Assembly (NCBI GenBank): GCA_008360975.2
Contig: CM039198.1
Location: 10,622,547-10,686,546, forward strand
Source: Lichenostomus cassidix
Lineage: Eukaryota > Chordata > Aves > Passeriformes > Meliphagidae
Direction: 5' to 3'
DNA length: 64,000 nucleotides
The position numbers and the translations under genes are program-made. The notes below the pieces were generated by a model, which did not search any database, was not told the DNA's origin, and saw only the letters and a list, made by a program, of their open reading frames with translations. Below are positions 25,641 to 36,690 of the stretch, piece after piece. The first letter of the stretch is position 1; every line of letters starts with the position of its first letter.

Positions 25641-26924
25641 ATGAAGTGACACATTCCCGGGTGACAGAGCAAGAGCAGCACCCATGGGGCCAGGACTGGG
25701 TCAGGAGGACAAAGGTGAGGATGGTGCGGACTGGGCTGGGGACAAATGTCATGAGTGGCCCCAGCAGTGTCCAGCAGCCCCCATCCCCCTCCCCTGAGAG
25801 CAGGCACACATTCCCAAATCTCAGCTGTGCCTCACTGCTGCCCACTGCCCTCCCAAAGCAGGGCCCTGCGGTGAGAGGCTGACTCTGGGGTCCCCTCAGG
25901 TGGGACCAGTCCCAAAGAGGGCAAAGCCAGCAGGTTTGGGGGGCTGAGCAGTGCCCAGCCTGTTTGGCACAGGTGAAAATGATCCACCAGGTGTGAGACC
26001 TCAGGAGTGGGACATGGGGACAAGGAAACTTCACTGCTAAATCACAGGGCTCTAGCAAGGAGAGCAGGATGGGATCCCAAATTTGCCTCCTTCTGATGTC
26101 CAGAACTCTGGGTTACTCCCCACACCCCACCCATGTCCCTGGGTCCCCAGGGCAGAGGGATGCTGTGACATTGGCAGGATGGCCATGACCCTGAGGAGCT
26201 CAGAGAGAGGTGAAGGAGGGCATGGCTGGGACTGCCTGTGGGATGAGCTGGCATCCCTTCCCACCCCATGGCACTGCAGGGAGGCTGGCAGAGGAGCAGG
26301 TGAGCTCAGCAAGGCCAGGATCATTCTCTCCATCCTCTGGTTTCACTGCCCCTGTGCCTGGTAGCTGGAGGCTCTGATTTATCCATCCCTGGGATGGAAG
26401 CCATGAGTTTCTGCACCAGGCTGGCTGCATCACGATGATCCCAACATCCTGGGAGCCTGGGGACCTCCAGCAGCCCCACAGCCTGGCAGCCCTGCCCCTG
26501 TGATGCACAGACCTTGGCTGTGCCACAGTCCCAGCCCACCTGGAACTGGGATGAGCTGAGCAGCATCCCAGTCCAGCCCATTCTGAGGAGCTGGACAGGA
26601 CCTGCACAGCCCTTTCGACCCCTGCATGTGCTGTCACAGGATGCAGGAGGATCCTCTCCACTGAGACCCTGGAGGAAGCCACCAGCAGGGTGTGATCTGC
26701 CATATTTTAACCAAAAAGGGACAGAAAATGCCACCAGTGAAACCATGAGCACCTGGAGATCTGCAGGAAAGTCTGAAAGTCCATTCAGTCCCTGGCCAGA
26801 TGAGAGAGCTTCACCTGGAGCTGCTTCTGGGCTTTCTCCAGGAGTCTTTAGAGAGAGGCTGCAGCCTCAGCCGTGTCCCAGCACCAGTGACAGCACTCTG
26901 GTGTCCCAGCTGATCCCATCCCTG

Positions 26925-27563
26925 CTACAAATCCCTCTTTACCAGCAGCAGCCACGGAAGCACGGCCGCCAGCATGGCCACGGTGAAGATGAGCAGCACG
27001 GCCAGGGCCATGGGCGACTGGCAGCATTTCACCCCCAGCGCCGGGCTGGACGACACCGAGCTGGCCGTGTCCGCCCGGCTCCTCCCGCCCAGGGAGCCGC
27101 AGTCCGAGGCCACCAGCGGCATCCCGTGGTCGCTGATGACAAAGATGTGAGCTTCCCGTGCCAGCAGCCCCGGCAGCCCCGCCGAGCAGCGCTCCAGGCT
27201 CTGCACCGGCATCACGAAGTGACTGGGCACCACCAGCGTGTTGCTGGCCTCCGTTTTGGCCAGGTGGGACAGGGAGGATGGCGACAGGGGCATCTCCAGC
27301 GTGCGGGGGTTGGTGCCAGCCCCGGGCGGCCACAGAGCCTTCTTCTTGCTGAGGAAGGTGACATAGCGGCACACGGGGCAGATGATGCTGCTCTGGACGT
27401 GCCCGTCCAGCTTGGCCGACAGCAGGCACTTCACCAGGCAGTCGTGGCAGAAGGTGTGGCCGCAGCTGAGGCGCCGGTGGGTGCCCTCCAGGGGCTGGAA
27501 CTTCTCGTAGCACACGGGGCACTCGGCCGGGGCACCCTCCTTGTTGGAGGAGGTGTCAGACAT
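26925..27563 (-). CDS. RNF222: RING finger protein 222 (membrane-anchored E3 ligase)
   Basis: The protein has 212 residues; the human protein is about 220. A C3HC4 RING occupies residues 15-65, with C15, C18, C34, H36, C39, C42, C62 and C65 all present. These bind two zinc ions and dock a ubiquitin-conjugating enzyme. The flanks AECPVCYEKF and CRYVTFLSKK are typical of RNF222. The middle (about 75-180) is low-complexity, with the conserved block HIFVISDHGMPL at 139-150. A hydrophobic helix at about 185-207 ends in LLLVKRDL, so the protein is tail-anchored with the RING facing the cytosol. The chosen ATG (27563) is the only in-frame one before the RING. A minus-strand acceptor (CTCTCCCCGGCAG) lies 31 nt upstream. 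It diverges from NDEL1, as in mammals. Ligase activity is inferred from the domain only. Confidence 0.94.
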   Translation of the reverse strand: MSDTSSNKEGAPAECPVCYEKFQPLEGTHRRLSCGHTFCHDCLVKCLLSAKLDGHVQSSIICPVCRYVTFLSKKKALWPPGAGTNPRTLEMPLSPSSLSHLAKTEASNTLVVPSHFVMPVQSLERCSAGLPGLLAREAHIFVISDHGMPLVASDCGSLGGRSRADTASSVSSSPALGVKCCQSPMALAVLLIFTVAMLAAVLPWLLLVKRDL

Positions 27564-27594
27564 CCCTGCTGGGGTGGCCACAGGAGCTTCCCAG
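27564..27594 (-). other. RNF222: RNF222 exon 2 5' UTR part and splice acceptor
   Basis: On the minus strand a pyrimidine-rich tract ending GGCAG leads into 31 untranslated bases before the ATG. This pairs well with the donor at 28824 and gives a 1,230-bp 5' UTR intron (27595-28824). Confidence 0.6.
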
Positions 27595-28824
27595 CTGCCG
27601 GGGAGAGGCACGCGGGGTTAATCGGGGTCTTGGTGGCTATGATTAGTGCGGTTCATCTGTTCATCTCTCCTCCTCCCTGCTCTTTTGTCACTGCCCTTAG
27701 CCCCTCACGGATGGAGGGATTGGGTAGCTGGCAGGGTCTGCACAAGGCAGGGCACTCTCAGCAGCATTAAAGCTCCCAGTGTGGCCCCTGGGGCAAGGGA
27801 CAGGTGATGGGAGGATCTCAGCTCCAGAGCCCTCCAGGGCAATAATCCCTGGCTGCAAAACCACACGGGCAGAGGGGTGATACCCTGGATGGAGCAGTGT
27901 CAGCTGAATTCTGGGTACAGATTGCGTCATTCCAGGCACGGATTGTGTCACAAGTGTCTCTGTGCTCAGCTGCAGGTGCTGGGAGCTGGGAATTCCCATC
28001 CCACAGTGAAACCTGCCAAGGACAGGGAGATGCTCCCATCCCAGAGAGCACTGAGGGGCCAGGGGGAGCAGGGGGAAGCCAGGCTGGTGGAGCAGGTGGG
28101 AGCCACAGGGGATAGAGAGGGAGGGTGACACAGCCAGGGCATGCAGCAAACACCCACTGCCAGGCTCCTTGCAGGCTGCTGGGGTGTCCCAGGCTGGTGG
28201 CCAGGCCATTGCATCTCCAGGCTGTGCTCCACGCTCAGGCTGGGTGCAGCCAGCGAGGCTCAAGCCCGTGTCAGAGTTAGTCAGAGAGGAGGGCAGAGCC
28301 AGCCAGCTTAGCTGCCCCCACCCTGGCCCCGAGTGCAAGGGGAGTGTGGAGTGCTGAGAGCCCCAATATGCACCTGGGCTGGGCTGGAGCTCTACCGTGC
28401 ATCTCCCGGGGCAGGGAAGGGAGAGAGGAGAGAAGAGCAGGGAAAGGAAAGGGGAGATGTTCAGCCCAGCTCCCTTCTCTCAGTGCAGGTCAAGAACCAG
28501 ACCTTCATCAAACCTGCAGGTTTTTCCAGCCCTGGTGGCGTTTTCAGACCCCACCCAGCCTGCACCCCTTTTCTCACGCATGACTGTGCCCATGGACACC
28601 CTCCCAGCTGATTCTGGAGGTTCTGCCATCCCCTGCTGGGCTGCCCTCCTGCTGCAGGAGTCACCCCCGCCCCGGCATGACCCCAAGAACACCACGAGCC
28701 ACCCCCTCCCCTGGCACATGAAGGAAGATCCAGGCTCCTGCTCTGCTTCAGGAGGGATCAGGGGCTCGATGCTCCCCAAGGAGCTCTTCACCCCGTGCTC
28801 CCCCATGCCCCGAAGTCCCCTTAC
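27595..28824 (-). other. RNF222: Candidate RNF222 5' UTR intron
   Basis: Bounded by a consensus donor (AAGCAG|GTAAGG on the minus strand) and the acceptor before the coding exon. The interior contains no conserved coding signal. Confidence 0.5.
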
Positions 28825-29040
28825 CTGCTTAGGGCTCCAGGGCAGGGACCCCTCCATGCACGGCTGTCCCCAGACACGGGGCTGGCTGTGCCCCGGCACC
28901 GGAGAGCACCGGGACACCTTTGTGCCGCCGGGACACCTTTAGGACAACAGGTGCCGGCTGCGTCTCATGCGGGCATTGCGCAAAGGCTGGAGCGGGGACA
29001 GGGGCAGGGACAGGGGCAGGGACAGCTCCCGCCGAGTGAA
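28825..29040 (-). other. RNF222: Candidate RNF222 5' UTR exon 1
   Basis: The 3' edge is the perfect GTAAGG donor. The 5' edge is only estimated, from the TTTAAAT element upstream. A short GC-rich tandem (GGGACAGGGGCA unit, 28996-29025) lies inside it. Confidence 0.45.
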
Positions 29041-29054
29041 TGCGGAGGAACCCG

Positions 29055-29085
29055 TTCGGCATTTAAAGGGCTCACATTGGCCCGC
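29055..29085 (-). promoter_or_regulatory. RNF222: Candidate RNF222 core promoter
   Basis: The minus strand reads GGCCAATGTGAGCCCTTTAAAT. That is a CCAAT box followed about 10 bp later by a TATA-like TTTAAAT, and a CpG-containing leader follows. The position fits the exon 1 donor at 28824. The CCAAT-to-TATA spacing is shorter than usual. Confidence 0.45.
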
Positions 29086-30025
29086 TTGGCCAGGGAGTGG
29101 GCGAGGAGCTGGCGTCAGGCGTCGGGGGCAGGGACAGGAGGCAGGTCGTGCCTTCCCTGGTGTCCCCGGGCTCGTCCTTGTGGGATCAATCCCAAGGAAT
29201 CGGGCACTGAAAGGATGCCGGGACCTCTCTGGTGCTGCAGGGCTGGTGAGCTGCACATCCTGCAGCAGGGCTGGACTCCTCACCTCCACTGCCCTCATCC
29301 TTCTCCCCGAGCCCCCTCCCCTTCTCACCCCCAAACACCCCCCCTCAGCCCTGCACTCCCTGTCCCATGTGCTCAGACAGGACCAGAGCCCCGGGTGACA
29401 GTGAATGGCCCAGCAAAGACACTCGAGCAGCCTCGGGGGGCTCTGCAGTTGTGCCCCTGCCCTGGGGTCTCCCAGCATCTCCCCGAGCCATGGTCCAGGT
29501 GCAGCAGGAGCTCCGTGGGCTCAGGACAGGCGGGAGCCTCATCCTTGGGTGGCTCAGGAGTCACCACTGGCCATGTGCAGATGGAAACCCACCCTGAGAA
29601 GGTTCCCTGTCACCTCACCCTTGTCCCAGAGAGCCTCCTGTCCCTCAGCTGGCCCTCAGACAAGGAGCCAAGAGGCCTCATCCCTGCAAATCCTTGTAAA
29701 AACCTCCAGCAGGCTGGATCACTCCTGCCTCACTCCCAGCTCTTTCCAGGTCCCCCTTTCACCCCCCCAGCCTGAAGTGTCACCCCACTCCTCATCTTGC
29801 AAGCAGCTCCACAGGGATCTGAATGCTGTTTGCCACCTCCAGAGGAGGTCCTGGAGTGGGCACAGTGGCCCCAGAGCACTGCCCACAGGCCCTCCCTCAC
29901 TGTGTAGGTACCCATGGGACCTGGATTTGCCTGAATGCCCCAGAAATCCTGGAGTCTGCCTTAGGAGAAAGCTTCAGGAGAAACCTGGGCATGTGAAACT
30001 CCACCTGCAGAGCTGCCCCAGCCCA
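29086..30025. other. Intergenic, no gene recognised
   Basis: Unique sequence behind the RNF222 promoter. I see nothing in it that I can support as a gene or repeat. Confidence 0.45.
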
Positions 30026-30497
30026 GGAAGGAGCTGGAGCTGCTGGAGAGAGTCCAGAGGAGGCTCCAGGATGATCCAAAGGATGGAGCAGCTCTGCTGG
30101 GAGGAAAGGCTGGGAGAGCTGGGATTGTTCAGCCTGGAGAGGAGAAGCTTTGGGGTGACTGAATTGTGGCCTTGCAGGACCTGAAGGAGCTGACAGGAAA
30201 GATAGGGAGAGGGTATTTACAAGGGATGGAGGGACAGGACACAGGGAATGGCTTCAGACTGCCAGAGAGCAGGGTTAGATGGGATATTGGGAAGGAATTG
30301 CTCCCTGTGAGGGTGGGCAGGCCCTGGCACAGACTGCCCAGAGAAGCTGTGCTGCCCCTGGATCCCTGGCACTGTCCAAGGCCAGGCTGGACACTGGGGC
30401 TTGGAGCAGCCTGGGACAGTGGAAGGTGTCCCTGCCATGGCAGGGGGTGGAAGGAGTTGATCTGTAAGGTCCCTTCCAACCCAAACCATCCCATGAC
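30026..30497 (+). mobile_element. CR1 LINE 3' fragment
   Basis: The longest copy of the GGCTTGGAGCAGCCTGGGA subtype. It begins at GGAGCTGGAGCTGCTGGAG and ends at CCAACCCAAACCATCCCATG. Confidence 0.9.
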
Positions 30498-32757
30498 AGG
30501 GTGAGATCTTGCCTTAGGACCAGGAGCTGCTCTGCAGGAACATTCCCAGGTTCAAGAAGGTGGCCAGAGTTCTGTAGGACAGGGGCAGAGGAGGTGACCC
30601 CTGGTACCCCCAGCCCAGCAGGGCAGGCCCTGCAGTGTCTCTGGGCAGCAGGGGTGGTTCCCACAGTCATGCAGAGCTCAGGCGTGGGCAGCAGTATCAG
30701 TCACCCGTGGGTGCAGTGCTTGCCACACAGGGCTGGTTTCTGGAAAGAGAAGTGTGGGTGCAGCCCCACCAGGACACCCTGGTGGCCCCAGGGGTGCCCT
30801 GAATCCCTGTCCCTCCCTGGAAGGACACCCTGAGCACATCAACACCTTCCACACCTCTCAGGCTCAGGGGCTGAACCACTCCACTTGTGGCCCCAGTCTT
30901 ACTGAGAGGAGCAGAAAATGAAGGTGAAACCTCTCCAGGGACATTGTGCCAGAGCTGGGGTTGCACCCTCTCCCTGGAATGGACATTCCCATCCCCTGCT
31001 CCCTCTGGAAGCTGCTGGAGGTGCCAGGGCTGCTTGCACCCACCTGGATCTCCAGTGAGTGATCTGGGCTAGTGAGAGCAGATTTGGGACAAACATCTCC
31101 CAGCCTCACCGAGGTGGGGTGGAAATTCCTGTTTCCCATACTTTGAATGCTCTCCGCAGTCGGAAACTATGAGCTCATGGCTCTATACATAGGCACTGGA
31201 AAAACGAGTCTGCCTCCCTTTGCAGCTTGGACCACACCAAAATCAAAGGGATTTGGGCATATCAGAGCTCCAGCTCTGTCATTAGTTTCACTCTTTCCCA
31301 GGCCTGGCTTTCCTCAGTGCCTTTGCCTCATTTCCCCATGCAGCAGAACCTTTCCTGAGGGACAAGGCTGAGTCTGACAGTGCCTGAAGGACAAGAAACA
31401 AAGTTCAGGGGCAAAGCAAGTCCCTAAACTCTGCCTGTATTTTTTTTTCAAGGCTTTAACTAGTCCAGCTCATGGCCAATGTTTCAGGCCCCTCAAACCA
31501 AGGCTCCAGGATCCTCTGATCCCAGCAGGAAGGTGGCTCCAGGCTCAGCTGCTCTCCAGAGGTGAGACTTTCTCTGCTCTGAGGTTGGTGGCTGCCAGTG
31601 ACCAAAGGCCATTTCTGACCCAGAGGAGGACACATCCCTCGCTGAAGGGTTTGGGATGGCCAAGGTCCTTTCCCTGCAACCACAGCAACATATGGGAAGA
31701 GCTTTGCAGCCTTTGGCAAGGACAGGAAGATGCAGAGGCAGCCCTTGACTTCCACGGCATCACCCAAACTTTCTCCTGGCCAGGTGTGGAGGAGGGACAA
31801 TGAGTTATGTGAAAGTGTTTGTTTATTTTCAAAGCACATTTAAACCCAGAAGATTGCTCCATATCTGAGCCTGGTGCCAGGCAAAAAGTCACTATAGGTC
31901 TCAGTATCTCCATATCAAATCCACGCTGCAATTCCCCAGGTCCTGAATGATGACACAGGGATGTTTCCATGTCCCACATCCATGTCACATATCCCTTCAC
32001 TCATCTGGGGCCAGGATTGTGGGGAGAAAACCCCAGGTGGATTCTTGGTGACAGGATGTACATGGGGAGCTTTGCCATGCACAACCCCCGGCGAGGCTGG
32101 GCTGGGGGAGGGAATTCTGTAAAGGAGTGATTGCCAAAAGCCCCAGTGCCCACCTCTGTGTTCTCCTCTCCCAGGGCCATGCATGGCCCATGAAAGGGTG
32201 GCTGTGATGTGCTGGTGTCCCCGCAGAGTGTCCCCAGAGTGGCCTCAGAGTGTCCCCAGTGCAGGACAGGGCTGGTTGCAGTGGAGAAGGGAGGCTGTCC
32301 CTCCTGTCTTTCCTCCATCCTCCCCATACTGGATCCATTGCAGCATTTGCATCCTTTCCCCACCATCCTGGGGGTGCCTGGTGCCTGCCTCAGCCCTCCC
32401 AGCTCACAGCCAAACCTCCCAAAACCCCTCAGGTTTTCCCCTGGATAGGCTCAACCTTCAAATCTTCTAGGAGTTTCTGCTCAACTCATTCTCCTCCCAC
32501 CCCTTCCCAGCCCCAGCTCAAACACAGCAAGTCCTTGGCGTTGGTGGGAATGAGGTGAAGGGAAGGCAGGAGAAGAGTCAACCCATGTTTGATCCCAGCC
32601 CAGGGAGATATTCCCAGCTGGGGAAGATACTCAGTGAAGCAAAATTAATTTCCCAGGGCTGCACTGTGCTGGTGGAGGCTCCAGGGGTCCTGAGCCCTGA
32701 CTTATATCCAGTTCCATGCTGTCAAAATAAACTCACTTAGCTGGAAAAAACTTCAGG
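30498..32757. other. Intergenic, no gene recognised
   Basis: No gene. A segment at about 31147-31330 is unique and not CR1-like, with CTCCGCAGTCGGAAACTATG. It could be conserved noncoding sequence. AATAAA occurs at 32726-32731 with no associated transcript. Confidence 0.4.
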
Positions 32758-32810
32758 GGAATCCAAGCTCTTTAAAGGGAATCCAAGCTCTTTAAAGGGA
32801 ATCCAAGCTT
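32758..32810. repeat. 20-bp tandem repeat, 2.5 copies
   Basis: GGAATCCAAGCTCTTTAAA is repeated exactly with starts at about 32760, 32780 and 32800. The lack of divergence suggests a recent expansion. Confidence 0.9.
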
Positions 32811-32936
32811 ATCCATCTTCCCCCACGCTTGCTTTGCTTGAAATAGAGTGGGAAAATCACTGCTTTTTCCTTCTGGGGTGTCCATTCTGCTCCTCAGGCA
32901 CCTGGCAGGATGGAGCCCCACTACCTGGATGCCAAT

Positions 32937-33143
32937 TTAGCCAAAACAGTCCAAAATGCATAATAAAAGCTCCTCCTTCAGCTTCTCCTCGATGTTTTCC
33001 GCGGTGCCCAGGAGATGGTGCTCTCGGATGTGCTTTGGCAGCAGAAAGACACAGTCCAGGGTGCACTGAGCACAAGTCCAGGAGTGCCGAGGTGTGGAGG
33101 TGATGGTTCCCCCCAGGATCGATGGGATCTGCCCTTCCTCCTG
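32937..33143 (-). other. Unassigned open frame with coding-like composition
   Basis: On the minus strand one frame reads a coherent stretch including PKHIREHHLLGTAENIEEKL and ends at a stop at 32937-32939. It keeps several CpG dinucleotides (CGATCC, CCTCGG, TCCGAG, CCGCGG, TCGAGG) in otherwise CpG-poor DNA. I cannot name a family. No clean donor or acceptor frames it, so it may be conserved noncoding DNA, an exon remnant or chance. Confidence 0.2.
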
Positions 33144-33686
33144 CCGTTCCATGGGATGAATGCTTATCCCACACCAAGGAGCAGCTGGGAATGACCCCAA
33201 ACCCTGCTCTGATCTCTGCTCCCCTGTCAGAGGCTGCAGAGGAACCTGGGTGGTGTCACAGCTCTGACTGCCCTGCCTTCCTGCTGCTGCCAACAAATCC
33301 CCTCGGCAATGCCCCTGAGCCTTTCAGGGTCCTATTGAACTCCCTTGGAGTCTTATTCTGACACCAAATATCGGGGATTTGCCCCATCCTGGCCGTGCAG
33401 AGCCACACAGCCCCACACTCCACGGGGATTCCCGTGACTGGGAGGGCAGCTCCAGTCTCCAGGGGCTCCTTCACCAATTATTCCCCACCAAAGGTGTTTA
33501 TCCTTACCAAACAAGGTCACCACAGGAACTGCCTGGAGTGAGTCTGGGGGCAGCCCAAATGCAGCCCCCTGAGAGGCTATGAGGCTGCACGAACGCCCTG
33601 GATGTGGCATTGGCACGATGTGCCCCGTGTCCCCCTCCCCTGGGCCTGGGCTGCCCCCCCACCTGCCTCCCCCTGGCTCTGCACCT

Positions 33687-33729
33687 CCCATCCCATCCCA
33701 TCCCATCCCATCCCATCCCTTCCCTTCCC
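33687..33729. repeat. (CCCAT)n pentanucleotide microsatellite
   Basis: About six CCCAT units followed by CCCTT variants, within a C-rich run. Confidence 0.9.
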
Positions 33730-33960
33730 GACCCCCCCGGATGTCGCGTCCCAGCGGGATGGAGCTACCGCGGTGGGAATGCCGTGTGCCTAATGGGCGA
33801 ACAATGCAGCTTTGAGGGCCGCGGGCAGATGCTCGGGGACAAGAAGGGACTGTTCAGCAGCGGCAGCTGGGGCTGGCAGCTCCCCCGCCCTGCTCAGAGC
33901 CCTGCCCGGCCGGGCTGAGCTCCCCCGGGGCTCCCTCTGGGGGTCCTGCCCAGCCCCAGC
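33730..33960. promoter_or_regulatory. CpG-rich patch, candidate regulatory element
   Basis: CpG density rises abruptly here. The patch holds ACAATGCAGCTTTGAGGGCC, with a SOX-type ACAATG core. There is no gene start in the segment. Regulatory role is inferred from composition only. Confidence 0.3.
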
Positions 33961-34737
33961 AGGAAACCCAACCCGGGGGCATCCATCATCAAACCCTCCA
34001 TCAAACATGGCCAGTGTCCCCTCGCCTGTTCCCCCCCCGCAGTGCCCACCCCAACTCCTTTGGGGGATCACAGCAGCCCGATGGAGACCTGGCACAGTGC
34101 CTGTGACCCTGCCAATCCATGAGCCATGTCACCCTGCACAGAGGGTATTGCCTGATTCCTTTCCACCATCCCCTCCAGGCAGCTCCCTCGAGCCTTTTTT
34201 CGGGGGGAAAGGTATAGAAATGCCACAATTCCAGGAGAAAAGCTACTGGAGTTTGGGCTTGGGAGCCTTTTACCCAAATGGGGGGTTCCCTCTGGTTTAG
34301 GCTGACAGGTGGTGTTGTGGTTTGGTTTTTTCCTTCCCGCCTTCCTCCTACAGGGCTGTGATTGCAGAATTGTTGCTGCCTTTAACGGGAACGTGTGCAG
34401 GGCAACTTTTCACCCCACAACAGCTCTGGAGCAGCACAGAAAGAAAAGGATCAATAAAAGGAGCACTAAATACTCAATTTGGGTTCATTTAATGATTTTT
34501 CCAATCATTGGACCACACAGTGCTGTGAGTGGAGAGGCTGCACAGTGCTGAGTGGCAGAGCTGCTCCACCATCCCCCAGGATCACTCAGTTGCCAACCAG
34601 AAACCCAAGTGGGTTCTTGAGAAGAGGATGCTCAGCACAAATGCAACTGCCCAGCCTCAATGGCAGAAGGCAGGAGGGGTCTGTCCTGTGGGGTCTGCTC
34701 TGCATTTTGGCTCCCTGTAGTCAAAATAAGGGAAGGA
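33961..34737. other. Intergenic; possible noncoding terminal exon
   Basis: A good plus-strand acceptor (CCTTCCCGCCTTCCTCCTACAG, about 34332-34353) is followed about 100 bp later by AATAAA at 34452-34457. That is the look of a short terminal exon, but no donor exon or coding family was found. Confidence 0.25.
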
Positions 34738-34962
34738 TAACCCACTGGACATCAGGAAGAATGTCTGCACTGAAAGGACAGTCAGGCATTGGAACGGGAT
34801 GCTCAGGGAAGAGGTGAAATCACCACCCCCGGAGGTATCCAAGAAACTCCTGGAGGTGGCACTCAGTGCTCTGGGCTGGGACAAGGTGGGGATTTGGCAC
34901 AGCTTGGACTGGATGGGCTGGGAGGTCTTTTCCAACCTGAATGACTCTGGGATTCTGGGATC
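34738..34962 (+). mobile_element. CR1 LINE 3' fragment
   Basis: Starts at CTGGACATCAGGAAGAATGT and contains AAACTCCTGGAGGTGGCACT and TTGGACTGGATGGGCTGGGA. It ends CCAACCTGAATGACTCTGGGATTCTGGGATC, where the terminal 8-mer is seen twice. Confidence 0.92.
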
Positions 34963-35088
34963 ACCTCTCAGACTGCAGGATGTATGTGGGGCATAGACAG
35001 CCTGGGCAGAGCCATGGGATGTCCCCATCTGCAAAGCCTGGCTGGGGACAGGCTAGGGAGCACTGAGGGGCTCTGCCTGGGCCAGCTG

Positions 35089-35528
35089 TCCCCTCCCACA
35101 GCCATTCCTCCCCCCACAGCTGTTCCCATGGACCTCCATTCTTCAAAGCCCTTCTAGACCCCTTCTGTCTGTACACCTCCCACAGGATCACTCTGCCACA
35201 GACCTGCACTCCCTGTACTCTCCCAAATTCCCATCCCCTTCCCAGTCTTATCCCCCCTTCTATCCCTCTCTGCATCCCTCCCAATCCCATCCTTCCCAGT
35301 CCAACCCAAGCCACATCCCTCCCAGTCCCTGTGTCCCCTCATGTCTCCTCAACCTGTCCCTCCCCACCTCCCTCCCAGCCCCATCTCTCCCTATCCTCTC
35401 GCAGCCCCATCCTTCCCTGCACAATCTCCTGTGTGCTTCCCAGCCCTACACCTTCCTCAAACCCATCCCTCCTTACATCTTCTCCAGCCCCATCCCTCCC
35501 TGCACCTTCCCACTCCCTGCTCCTTTCT
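35089..35528. repeat. Polypyrimidine-rich degenerate minisatellite
   Basis: About 440 bp almost purely C and T on the plus strand. It is built from drifting units like CTCCCAGCCCCATCCCTCC, period about 25-30 bp. Long open frames arise from it on both strands and are artefacts. Confidence 0.8.
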
Positions 35529-36690
35529 GGGAGGCACTCAGGGCCCCAAACCCTCTCATGGGCTCCAAACAGCCCCAATTCAAACACTGAGTTAACAATG
35601 ATGGAAAGCTGCTGCTGCTGCTGCTGCTGTCAGGGTGGCACTGGGATGGGGACTGTGGTAGGTGTCCCCAGTGGGTAAGATCCTGGAAAACCCCAGTCTG
35701 GGCAGGGAAGCTGATATTGCCCAGCAGCTGCCACTGCTGAGGCCAGCACACTCATGACATGGAGCTCCTGGGAGCTGTGCAAGGCTGGGCTTTTTCCAGT
35801 GGTCAGAAAACCCCTGGATATGAGATCACCTCTCCCAAGCCCAGGAGCAGCCAGGCTTGGCCAGTTTAAGCCCTGCAAAGCTCCTGAGGTGCGATGAGCT
35901 GACAGTTCTCAGACCACATCCCGAGGGACAACACTCACAGTTCCACAGCCCCAAGCAGATGCAGATGCTGCTGCCCAGCACAGACCAGTTTCCAGCTCCC
36001 CAGACTGGTTCCCACCACATCCCAGCTTCTCCTTCTCCCAAAGCTCCCTCCTTTTCCCCCAGAGTTGCCTGTCCTGGGGGATTCTGCCAGCCCCAGAGCC
36101 TCACCAGGTCCCTTCACTACGGCTGGGGCAGCTCAGGCACTACTTTGCCTCACTGATGAACAAATCCTTCTGTGGAAGAGTCCGTGGAGCAGCCAGGAGG
36201 GTTGGATGCACTGCAGCTGGTTCAGGTGTCTGTGCAGACAGGACCAGTGCTGCTGCAGTCAGGGATGTCCCACTCTGGCTGGGCTGCTCCAGCTCTGTAC
36301 CCTGAGCCTGCATGCTCCTGGAGTTGGCAGGATCTGCTGGTCCCAGACAACCCTCCAAGACAGGGGTTGCTGAGGAATTCCCTGCTCTTCTCCAAACGCC
36401 AATCCCGGTGGTCATTTCTACCTCCTGAACCTTGACCAGTGTCTCTCCGAGGTAATTCCCAGGTGTACCTGCACCTCGTAGGGCCCCACGTCTGGCTCCG
36501 TAATTCCCAGCCCATAACTCATCCCCCAGAGCCTCCGACCCACCCTGTGCCCGGTCTGTCACCCCTTGGGTCTCCCTGTACCAGGGCAAAGCCATCCCGC
36601 CCCTCATCCTCCCACCCACACCCGGACTGTGGGACACCCCCAGCTAATTCCCACACCGGTTTCTCCCACCCCTGGGAGAGACCCCCTTTT
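35529..36690. other. Intergenic with short CTG run
   Basis: (CTG)7 lies at 35609-35629. No gene is recognised in the remainder. Confidence 0.45.

Noticed and set aside
26514..27770. 418-residue plus-strand open frame
   Set aside because: It runs antisense to RNF222. Its length comes from the GC-rich complement of that gene, and it shows no domain.
33812..34300. GC-rich 162-residue plus-strand frame
   Set aside because: Alanine/glycine/proline-rich sequence from a CpG patch. No conserved start, splice signal or family.
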